Shown: piece after piece, positions 1 through 5,061 of the stretch | Layout: each line of letters opens with the position of its first letter | How positions within the stretch are numbered: position 1 is the stretch's first letter | Origin: an uncultured Oscillospiraceae bacterium | GTDB lineage: Bacteria; Bacillota; Clostridia; Oscillospirales; Oscillospiraceae | Reading direction: 5' to 3' | NCBI GenBank assembly: GCA_947624465.1 | Contig: CANQKJ010000090.1 | Coordinates: 1 to 8,315 of the forward strand | Length of the DNA stretch: 8,315 nt | Position numbers and translations under genes: made by a program | The notes under the pieces: model-generated | Databases searched by the model: none | Told to the model about the DNA's origin: nothing | Seen by the model: the letters and a program-made list of their open reading frames with translations, nothing else

Positions 1-370
1 CGACCACGCCCCCCACACGGCGGAGGAAAAGGCGAAACCCCTCCCCGACGCCCCCAGCGGCATGGTGGGGCTGGAGACCGCCCTGGCGCTGAACCTGACC
101 GGGCTGTACCATTCCGGGCTGCTGCCGCTCTCCCGTGTGCTGGAACTCATGTCCCGTTCCCCCGCCGCCCTGCTGGGGCTGAACAAGGGCCGGATCGCCG
201 TCGGGGACGACGCTGATGTGGTCCTCTTCGACCCGGATGAAGAGTGGACCGTTGACAAAGAGAAGTTTGCCTCTAAGGGCAGGAACACCCCCTTTCATGG
301 CCGGAAGGTAAAGGGCAAAGTGAAATACACTATCACAAGTGGGAAGATCATCTATCAGGAGGAGCAATAA
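1..370 (+). CDS. pyrC: Dihydroorotase, C-terminal part (5' end outside window)
   Basis: Dihydroorotase reversibly cyclises N-carbamoyl-aspartate to dihydroorotate, the third step of de novo pyrimidine synthesis, in the cytosol. The reading frame is open from base 2, and its first visible residues are DHAPHTAEEK. The Asp of DHAPH is the catalytic acid/base of the amidohydrolase fold. It is followed by the substrate-loop region APSGMVGLETAL and, near the end, the family motif GRNTPFHG with a short beta-rich tail ending YQEEQ. About 122 residues are visible, compared with about 425 in full-length class I enzymes, so the metal-binding HxH and carbamylated lysine lie upstream of the window. The stop is TAA at 368-370. 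An AGGAGGAG at 357-364, inside the 3' end of this gene, is the ribosome binding site of the next gene, so the two are tightly coupled. The ATG at 62 is an internal Met, not the start. Confidence 0.95.
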   Translation, partial: DHAPHTAEEKAKPLPDAPSGMVGLETALALNLTGLYHSGLLPLSRVLELMSRSPAALLGLNKGRIAVGDDADVVLFDPDEEWTVDKEKFASKGRNTPFHGRKVKGKVKYTITSGKIIYQEEQ

Positions 371-373
371 GCG

Positions 374-1297
374 ATGTCATTTGATGTGTTACAGGAGAAG
401 ATCAAGGCCAAAAAGAACCCCACTGTGGCGGGGCTGGACACCCGGGTGGAGTATGTCCCCCCCTATCTGCTGAAGGAGTACACCGACAAATACGGCGAGA
501 CCCTGGAGGCCGCCGCCGGAGCTATTTTGGAGTTTGACCGGGGCCTCATCGACGCGCTGTACGACGTGGTCCCCGCCGTCAAGCCCCAGGCCGCCTATTT
601 CGAGTGCCTGGGCTGGCGGGGCATGAAGGTCCTGGAGGAACTCATTGCCTACGCCAAATCCAAGGGTCTCTATGTCATCGCCGATGTAAAGCGGGGGGAC
701 ATCGGCACCACCGCCACGGCGTACAGCGAGGGCTGGCTGGGGGTCACCAGGGTCGGCTCCGCCGACTGCCCCGTGTTCGACGCGGACTGCGTCACCCTCA
801 ACGGCTATATGGGGTCCGACGCCATCAAGCCCTTCCTGGCCGACTGCGCCGCCCGTGGCAAGAGCGCCTTCGTGCTGTGTAAGACCTCCAACCCCTCCTC
901 GGTGGAGCTTCAGGACATGGTGGCGGGGGACCGGGTGGTCTACAGCGTCATGGGCGACCTCATCCAACGGTGGGGCGCGGGCACCAAAGGCAAATACGGA
1001 TATCAGGCCCTGGGGGCCGTGGTGGGGGCCACCCACCCCGCCGTGCTGAAGGAGCTTCGCCGGCGGCTGGACGGGGTGTTTTTCCTGGTGCCCGGCTACG
1101 GGGCCCAGGGCGGGACCGCCGCCGACGTGCGCTGGGCCTTCGACGAGCTGGGCCGGGGCGCCATCGTAAACGCCTCCCGCTCCATCCTGTGCGCCTGGAA
1201 GAAGACCGGCGGGGACGGCCACGACTACCGGGAGGCCGCCCGGGCCGCCGCCGAGAAGATGCGGGACGAGCTGAAAGAGTATATCACCGTCATGTGA
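374..1297 (+). CDS. pyrF: Orotidine 5'-phosphate decarboxylase (long, type 2 PyrF)
   Basis: This enzyme decarboxylates OMP to UMP, the last step of de novo UMP synthesis. The protein is 307 aa. That matches the longer type 2 PyrF group found in clostridia, actinobacteria and myxobacteria, rather than the roughly 230-aa B. subtilis type. The core motif DVKRGDIGTT lies at residues 104-113 and holds the catalytic Lys106 and Asp109. Other family signatures are GLDTR near residue 20, TLNGYMGSD at about 141-149, VGATHP at about 217-222, the phosphate-binding loop VPGYGAQGG at about 239-247, and NASRSI at about 266-271 with the phosphate-contacting Arg. The start is ATG 374, with AGGAGGAG ending 9 nt upstream. 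It lies 3 nt after pyrC and 13 nt before pyrK, in one operon. Any pyrimidine-responsive leader would be upstream of the window. Confidence 0.96.
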   Translation: MSFDVLQEKIKAKKNPTVAGLDTRVEYVPPYLLKEYTDKYGETLEAAAGAILEFDRGLIDALYDVVPAVKPQAAYFECLGWRGMKVLEELIAYAKSKGLYVIADVKRGDIGTTATAYSEGWLGVTRVGSADCPVFDADCVTLNGYMGSDAIKPFLADCAARGKSAFVLCKTSNPSSVELQDMVAGDRVVYSVMGDLIQRWGAGTKGKYGYQALGAVVGATHPAVLKELRRRLDGVFFLVPGYGAQGGTAADVRWAFDELGRGAIVNASRSILCAWKKTGGDGHDYREAARAAAEKMRDELKEYITVM

Positions 1298-1310
1298 GGG
1301 ATCTTTTGCG

Positions 1311-2087
1311 ATGAAGGTAGAGAGAATCTGTAAGATCGTCCACAAAACACAGATGGGCGGCGCCGTCTTTATGGTGCTGGAGGCGGGCGATCTGGTCCGC
1401 GCCTCCTATCGGAACCCCGGCCAGTTCGTCCACATCAGGTGCGGGGACGCCCTGCTGCTGCGGCGGCCCATCTCGGTGGCCTCCTGCCAGGAGGACTGGC
1501 CCAACGATTTGGTGACCATCGTGTTCGAGGTCCGGGGCGCGGGCACCGCGTGGCTGGCGGAGCGCAAGCTGGGCGAGACGCTGGACGTGCTGGGCCTGCT
1601 GGGCAACGGCTTCCCCATGAGGCGGGAGGGCCGGTATCTGCTGGTGGGCGGCGGCATCGGCGTACCTCCCCTCTGGGGCTGCGCACAGTACACCAGCGGA
1701 AGGTCCACCGCTATCCTGGGCTTCCGCTCCAAAGAGAAGGCCATCCTGCTGGACCTGTTCCGGGAGGACTGCGCCAAGACGCTCATCGCCACCGACGACG
1801 GCTCTCTGGGCTATCACGGCTTCGTGGACGCCCTGGTGCGGCAGAAGCTGGAACAGGACAATGGCTACGACGCCGTGCTGGCCTGCGGCCCCAAGCCCAT
1901 GCTGAAAAGCGTGGCAAAGGCGGCAAAAGAATTCGGCGTGCCCTGCAAGGTCTCCATGGAGGAGCGGATGGGCTGCGGCGTGGGGGCGTGCCTGGTGTGC
2001 GCCTGCGATATGAAGGACGGCAGCCGGAAGCACGTCTGCAAGGACGGCCCGGTGTTCGACGCGGAGGAGGTGGACTGGGATGCCTGA
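1311..2087 (+). CDS. pyrK: Dihydroorotate dehydrogenase B, electron-transfer subunit
   Basis: PyrK is the FAD and [2Fe-2S] subunit that passes electrons from PyrD to NAD+. It makes dihydroorotate oxidation NAD-linked and independent of quinones, which suits an anaerobe. The 258-aa protein shows the ferredoxin-reductase layout. The flavin-binding RRPIS is at residues 51-55, the nucleotide-binding VGGGIGVPPL at about 112-121, and CGPKPML at about 192-198. The cluster cysteines are Cys222, Cys227, Cys230 and Cys243 (spacing C-x4-C-x2-C-x12-C), as in B. subtilis PyrK. The start is ATG 1311 with a modest GAGGG about 10 nt upstream. The 3' end overlaps pyrD by 8 nt (ATGCCTGA), a typical translational-coupling arrangement for subunits that assemble into a PyrD2PyrK2 complex. 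No key residue is missing. Confidence 0.96.
   Translation: MKVERICKIVHKTQMGGAVFMVLEAGDLVRASYRNPGQFVHIRCGDALLLRRPISVASCQEDWPNDLVTIVFEVRGAGTAWLAERKLGETLDVLGLLGNGFPMRREGRYLLVGGGIGVPPLWGCAQYTSGRSTAILGFRSKEKAILLDLFREDCAKTLIATDDGSLGYHGFVDALVRQKLEQDNGYDAVLACGPKPMLKSVAKAAKEFGVPCKVSMEERMGCGVGACLVCACDMKDGSRKHVCKDGPVFDAEEVDWDA
2063..2070 (+). promoter_or_regulatory. Ribosome binding site fixing the pyrD start
   Basis: GGAGGAGG lies within the 3' end of pyrK, with 9 nt to the ATG at 2080. The alternative in-frame ATG at 2197 has no comparable site at a workable distance. This supports the longer PyrD with its N-terminal extension. Confidence 0.8.
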
Positions 2088-3102
2088 CACGTTCGATCCC
2101 GAACTGGAGAAGGCTCTGGCCCAGTTGGAGCGGGACCTGGCCAACCTGTTCGCCCCGGAGCCGCGGGAGGACTCCTCCGCCGCTCCCGCTGTGGATATGA
2201 AGGTAGACCTGGCCGGGATGACCATGAAGAACCCGGTGGTAGTGGCCTCGGGCACCTTTGGCTTTGGCCGGGAGTACGGGGAGTTCTACGATTTATCCGA
2301 GCTGGGGGGCATCTGCGCCAAGGGCCTCACCCTCCACCGGCGGGAGGGCAATCCCGCCCCCCGTATCGCCGAGACCCCCATGGGCATCCTCAACTCGGTG
2401 GGACTGCAAAATCCCGGTGTGGACACCTTTATCACGGACGAGCTGCCCTTCCTGCGGCAGTTCGATGTAAAAGTCATCGCGAACATCTCCGGCAATACCC
2501 CGGAGGAATACGGGATCATGTGTGAAAAGCTGGCCGAGGCCGGCGTGGACATGATCGAGGTCAACATCTCCTGCCCCAACGTGAAGGCCGGCGGACTGGC
2601 CTACGGCACCAGGCCGGAGCTGGCCGCCGAGGTCACCCGGATGGCCAAGTCCCACGCGGGGCGCGTCCCCGTGATGGTGAAGCTCTCCCCCAATGTCACC
2701 GATATCGTTGAGATCGCCAAAGCAGCGGAGGGGGCCGGGGCGGACGCCCTGTCCCTCATCAACACCATCCGGGGGATGCGCATCGACGTGAACACCCGGC
2801 GGCCGATTTTGAAGATGAACACCGGCGGCCTGTCCGGGCCCGCCGTCCTCCCCGTGGCCGTGCGGATGGTCTGGGAGGTCTCCAACGCCGTCAGGCTGCC
2901 CATTCTGGGCATGGGGGGCGTGTCCTCCGGCGAGGACGCCGCCCAGCTCATGCTGGCCGGGGCCTCCGCCGTGGCGGTGGGCACCGCCTGCTTTGCCGAT
3001 CCCTTCGCCCCCCTGAAAGTGCGGGACGGTCTGGCGGAGCTGGCCGTCAGGCAGGGCCTCTCCGCCGTGTCCCAGCTCACCGGCGGGGTTAAGCCCTGGT
3101 AA
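2080..3102 (+). CDS. pyrD: Dihydroorotate dehydrogenase B (NAD+), catalytic subunit, with N-terminal extension
   Basis: This FMN enzyme oxidises dihydroorotate to orotate. It is a TIM-barrel protein of class 1B, paired with PyrK. Visible motifs are SGTFGFG (57-63), NSVGLQNPG (105-113), ANISGNTPEEYG (134-145) and NISCPNVK (162-169), where Cys165 is the class 1 catalytic base. They continue with VKLSPNVTD (200-208), the substrate/FMN Asn-containing LINTI (226-230) and GMGGVSSGEDA (277-287). The protein is 340 aa. Usual PyrDB proteins are about 300-310 aa and begin near the MKVDLAGMTMKNP found here at residue 40. The extra 39 residues look like a charged amphipathic helix (ELEKALAQLERDLANLF) followed by an acidic, Pro/Ala linker. 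The start at 2080 is favoured by its ribosome binding site and by the overlap with pyrK. ATG 2197 remains a possible internal start. pyrE does not follow. Confidence 0.95.
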   Translation: MPDTFDPELEKALAQLERDLANLFAPEPREDSSAAPAVDMKVDLAGMTMKNPVVVASGTFGFGREYGEFYDLSELGGICAKGLTLHRREGNPAPRIAETPMGILNSVGLQNPGVDTFITDELPFLRQFDVKVIANISGNTPEEYGIMCEKLAEAGVDMIEVNISCPNVKAGGLAYGTRPELAAEVTRMAKSHAGRVPVMVKLSPNVTDIVEIAKAAEGAGADALSLINTIRGMRIDVNTRRPILKMNTGGLSGPAVLPVAVRMVWEVSNAVRLPILGMGGVSSGEDAAQLMLAGASAVAVGTACFADPFAPLKVRDGLAELAVRQGLSAVSQLTGGVKPW

Positions 3103-3131
3103 AACGCTTAGATAAAGAGGTTTCTGCGCAT

Positions 3132-4286
3132 ATGACGACCATCTATCTCATTCGCCACGCCCAGTCGGAGGGCAATCTGTACCGCCGCTGTCACGGCTGG
3201 TACAACGGCATGATCACCGTCACGGGCCGGCGGCAGATCCAGCGGCTGGAGCAGCGGTTCCGGGATGTCCACATTGACGCGGTGTACTCCAGCGACTTGT
3301 ACCGCACCATGTCCACCGCCGGGGCCATCTACAAGCCCCGGGGGCTGACCCTGCGGGTGGAGCCCGGCCTGCGGGAAATCAGCGGCGGCATCTGGGAGGA
3401 CCACACCTGGGGCGAGTGGCTCCACAAGGACCGGGACAATCTGGCGGCCTTCCTCCGGTATGACCCCGCCTGGTCGGTCCCCGGCGGCGAGACCTTCCCC
3501 ACCGTGCGGGAGCGGATGAACAGCACCATCCTCCGCATCGCCGCCGCCCATCCCGGGCAGACGGTGGCCGCCGTGTCCCACGGCAGCGCCATTCGGAACG
3601 CCCTGTGCGGCTGGCTGGGTTACGCTCTGGGCGAGGAGGCCCCCATCCGCCTTGGAGACAATACCTCTGTGGCCAGGCTGGAAGTGGAGGACGGCAAGGT
3701 CAACGTGATTTATTACGGCGACAACAGCCACCTGGGGGACTTGGCCTTTGCCCACAACAGCATCGGCAAGTCCGGCGATCCCCTCGCCAACATGGAGGCC
3801 AGCTCCATCTATTTTGAACCCCTCTCCTTCCCCGCCGACCGGGAGGTCTACCTGGCCGCCCGGCGGGACGGCTGGATGGCCAGCCACGGAGCCATGACCG
3901 GCTTTGACGGTGAGGCGTTCCTGCGGGTGGCCGAGCGCAACAGCGCCCACGATCTGAACAGCGTGCTGCTGGCAAAGATCGGGGGCAGGCCTGTGGGCGT
4001 CCTCCAGATGGACTTTGAGGCGGAGGCGGACCGGCTGGCGGGCCGGGTCCCCTTTCTCTATCTTATGCCGGGGAACCGGGCTAAGGGCCTGGGCGCGCAA
4101 CTTCTGGGGCAGGCGGTGTCCGCCTGCCGGAAGCTGGGGCGGCGGGTCATCCGCCTGCGGTGCGCGCCGGAGAACGATCACGCCCAGAAGTTCTATCTGG
4201 CCCACGGCTTTCGGAAGGTGGGCGAGGAGCCGGGAGGGTCCGGCCATCTGGACACCATGGAGAAGTACATCGGCCTGGAGCTTTGA
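3132..4286 (+). CDS. Histidine phosphatase - GNAT acetyltransferase fusion protein
   Basis: This is a two-domain protein of 384 aa. Residues 1 to about 205 are a histidine phosphatase (phosphoglycerate-mutase-like) domain. LIRHAQSEGN contains the phospho-accepting His9 with Arg8; SSDLYRT contains Arg58; REISGG contains the acid Glu82; AAVSHGS contains the second catalytic His150. Residues about 230-384 are a GNAT N-acetyltransferase domain. The acetyl-CoA loop RAKGLGAQLL (316-325) fits R-x-x-G-x-G/A, and AQKFYLAHGF (351-360) is the usual motif B. Both active sites look intact. The substrates cannot be told from sequence: a small phosphorylated metabolite for the first domain and an amine for the second are only family-level expectations. 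The gene begins 29 nt after pyrD, with AAAGAGG 11 nt upstream of its ATG and no terminator between, so it is probably read with the pyr genes. The terminator follows its stop directly. Confidence 0.88.
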   Translation: MTTIYLIRHAQSEGNLYRRCHGWYNGMITVTGRRQIQRLEQRFRDVHIDAVYSSDLYRTMSTAGAIYKPRGLTLRVEPGLREISGGIWEDHTWGEWLHKDRDNLAAFLRYDPAWSVPGGETFPTVRERMNSTILRIAAAHPGQTVAAVSHGSAIRNALCGWLGYALGEEAPIRLGDNTSVARLEVEDGKVNVIYYGDNSHLGDLAFAHNSIGKSGDPLANMEASSIYFEPLSFPADREVYLAARRDGWMASHGAMTGFDGEAFLRVAERNSAHDLNSVLLAKIGGRPVGVLQMDFEAEADRLAGRVPFLYLMPGNRAKGLGAQLLGQAVSACRKLGRRVIRLRCAPENDHAQKFYLAHGFRKVGEEPGGSGHLDTMEKYIGLEL

Positions 4287-4295
4287 CAGGTATAG

Positions 4296-4329
4296 AAAAG
4301 GAGACCGGGAAACCCCGGTCTCCTTTTTT
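4296..4329. terminator. Bidirectional intrinsic terminator between convergent genes
   Basis: Positions 4296-4309 pair perfectly with 4314-4327, giving a 14-bp stem (core GGAGACCGGG / CCCGGTCTCC) with an AAAC loop. It is followed by a run of six T on the plus strand. Read from the minus strand, the same hairpin ends in a TTTT run, so it can stop both the pyr/phosphatase transcript (stop codon 9 nt before the stem) and the lipoprotein transcript (stop codon 12 nt away on the other side). Confidence 0.92.
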
Positions 4330-4339
4330 GGGTCGGTGC

Positions 4340-4873
4340 TTACCGGCCGGTCAGGGCGTCGCCCACCGCGTTTCCGGCGTTTTGGATGGCATCGCCCGCG
4401 CCCCGGACCACGCCGCCCGCGGCTCTGCCCACATCATCCATGATGATGCCGGTGCCGCTGTTGGGGCCGCCGGCGTCGTTGCCAACGCTGGCGCCGCCAT
4501 TGCTGCCGGTGCCGCCATTGTTGGCGGCGCCGCCGTTACCCACGATGCGGCCCTGGTCGTCGATGCCGCCGTAGGCCCGGTCATAGGCGCGGGCCTGGGC
4601 CTTGGTCTCGGGCTTGCCGTCGTTGTCCACGTCGTTGGTGCCGCCGGCGCCGCCGCCGTCCTCGGCATCGTTCACGTCAGGGGTGGGGCGGGCGCTCTCC
4701 TGGCCGCCGTTGCTGCCGGTCCCCGCGCCTCCGCGGTCCGGATCGGCGGAGTTGACGGCAGGATCCCCGCCCATTCCCATGTTACCGGAGTTCGTGGGCT
4801 GGCCGGCGGTGCAGCCCGTCAGAGCCAGGGCCAGCGCCAGGGCCGCCGCCCAGGCGATCACGCTCTTTTTCAT
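4340..4873 (-). CDS. Gly/Asn/Asp-rich predicted lipoprotein, function unknown
   Basis: This is a predicted 177-aa secreted lipoprotein that I do not recognise as a named family. The start at 4873 gives MKKSVIAW, a hydrophobic Ala/Leu core, and the lipobox LTGC with the lipidated Cys at residue 21, so the mature protein should be anchored to the outer face of the membrane. The mature part is low-complexity and rich in Gly, Asn, Asp, Ala and Ser, including the repeated element GTGSNGG. It carries one DVDNDGKPE stretch (about 4607-4633) that resembles a DxDxDG calcium-binding loop; this is a weak suggestion only. The last 32 residues have a seven-residue periodicity of Val/Ala and Gly, like an amphipathic or glycine-zipper helix. 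The ribosome binding site AAAGGAGG supports this start over the in-frame ATG at 4900. The gene converges on the phosphatase gene and diverges from the Rieske gene. Confidence 0.82.
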   Translation of the reverse strand: MKKSVIAWAAALALALALTGCTAGQPTNSGNMGMGGDPAVNSADPDRGGAGTGSNGGQESARPTPDVNDAEDGGGAGGTNDVDNDGKPETKAQARAYDRAYGGIDDQGRIVGNGGAANNGGTGSNGGASVGNDAGGPNSGTGIIMDDVGRAAGGVVRGAGDAIQNAGNAVGDALTGR

Positions 4874-4880
4874 TTTTTTG

Positions 4881-4888
4881 CCTCCTTT
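4881..4888 (-). promoter_or_regulatory. Ribosome binding site fixing the lipoprotein start
   Basis: On the minus strand this reads AAAGGAGG, with 7 nt to the ATG at 4873. It lies inside the reading frame that would begin at the upstream ATG (4900), so it marks 4873 as the real start. Confidence 0.85.
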
Positions 4889-4913
4889 GGGGCCTTTCAT
4901 AAGGCGTTGTCCT

Positions 4914-4943
4914 CATATCGTTTGACTTTCCCCGCCATACAGT
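4914..4943 (+). promoter_or_regulatory. Possible weak sigma-E-like promoter toward the FAD/Rieske gene
   Basis: On the plus strand, CATACAGT (4936-4943) matches the sigma-E -10 consensus CATACAnT exactly. The best -35 candidate is CATATC (4914-4919), 16 nt upstream, which is slightly farther than the usual 14-15 nt. It would give a leader of about 110 nt before ATG 5062. The -10 overlaps that of the divergent candidate through the palindrome CATACAGTATG. Confidence 0.25.
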
Positions 4944-4967
4944 ATGCGCGGCCGGGTCCGAAATATA
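4939..4967 (-). promoter_or_regulatory. Possible sigma-E-like promoter for the lipoprotein gene
   Basis: On the minus strand, ACTATATT (its TATATT at 4962-4967) resembles the sigma-E -35. After 15 nt, CATACTGT (4939-4946) resembles the sigma-E -10 consensus CATACAnT with one mismatch. The position fits an untranslated leader of about 60 nt before the start at 4873. I see no better sigma-A promoter in this stretch. The match is inferred by eye from the B. subtilis consensus. Confidence 0.4.
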
Positions 4968-5051
4968 GTTAGCAAACATTTCAATTTGAGGCGGCCCTTC
5001 TGGGTATAAAGCGCGGATTTCCGGGCAAGGTGGACGTATCATCACTCTCTT

Positions 5052-5056
5052 GGAGG
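5052..5056 (+). promoter_or_regulatory. Ribosome binding site fixing the FAD/Rieske start
   Basis: GGAGG lies 5 nt before ATG 5062. It overlaps the alternative TTG codon at 5050, which has no good site of its own, so ATG 5062 is preferred. Confidence 0.65.
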
Positions 5057-5061
5057 CGCTT

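Noticed and set aside
389..1345. 318-aa minus-strand reading frame opposite pyrF
   Set aside because: It lies antisense to a clear pyrF, has a Gly/Pro/His/Val-rich composition typical of GC-rich shadow frames, and shows no recognisable motif.
2197..2199. ATG 2197 as the true pyrD start
   Set aside because: No ribosome binding site sits at a suitable distance, whereas ATG 2080 has GGAGGAGG at 9 nt and overlaps the pyrK stop. I keep 2080 but note the uncertainty in the findings.
1290..2255. 321-aa minus-strand reading frame opposite pyrK
   Set aside because: It is a shadow of pyrK and the pyrD start. There is no ribosome binding site or family motif, and it would clash with a well-supported operon.
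3108..4247. 379-aa minus-strand reading frame opposite the phosphatase-GNAT gene
   Set aside because: The plus-strand protein has full catalytic motifs in both domains. The antisense frame is low-complexity Gly/Pro/Val/His and has no motif.
4480..4760. Short GC-rich repeats (GCTGCCGGTGCCGCC-like) as a satellite or CRISPR-like array
   Set aside because: The repeats are irregular and follow the Gly/Asn/Ala/Ser codons of the lipoprotein. There are no fixed repeat and spacer lengths.
4874..4900. Longer lipoprotein start at ATG 4900
   Set aside because: It would add nine residues before the signal peptide and place the strong AAAGGAGG inside the coding region.
4160..4972. 270-aa plus-strand frame rich in Ala/Gly/Val across the lipoprotein gene
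   Set aside because: It runs through the terminator and is the antisense of the Gly/Asn/Ala-rich lipoprotein, which has a lipobox and a ribosome binding site.
4985..5010. Sigma-A promoter with TTTGAG/TTGAGG and TATAAA upstream of the FAD/Rieske gene
   Set aside because: The spacing is only 13-14 nt and no TGn extension is present, so the match is too weak to list as a promoter.
5050..5061. TTG 5050 as the start of the FAD/Rieske protein
   Set aside because: No good ribosome binding site precedes it, while ATG 5062 has GGAGG at 5 nt. Only four residues differ.
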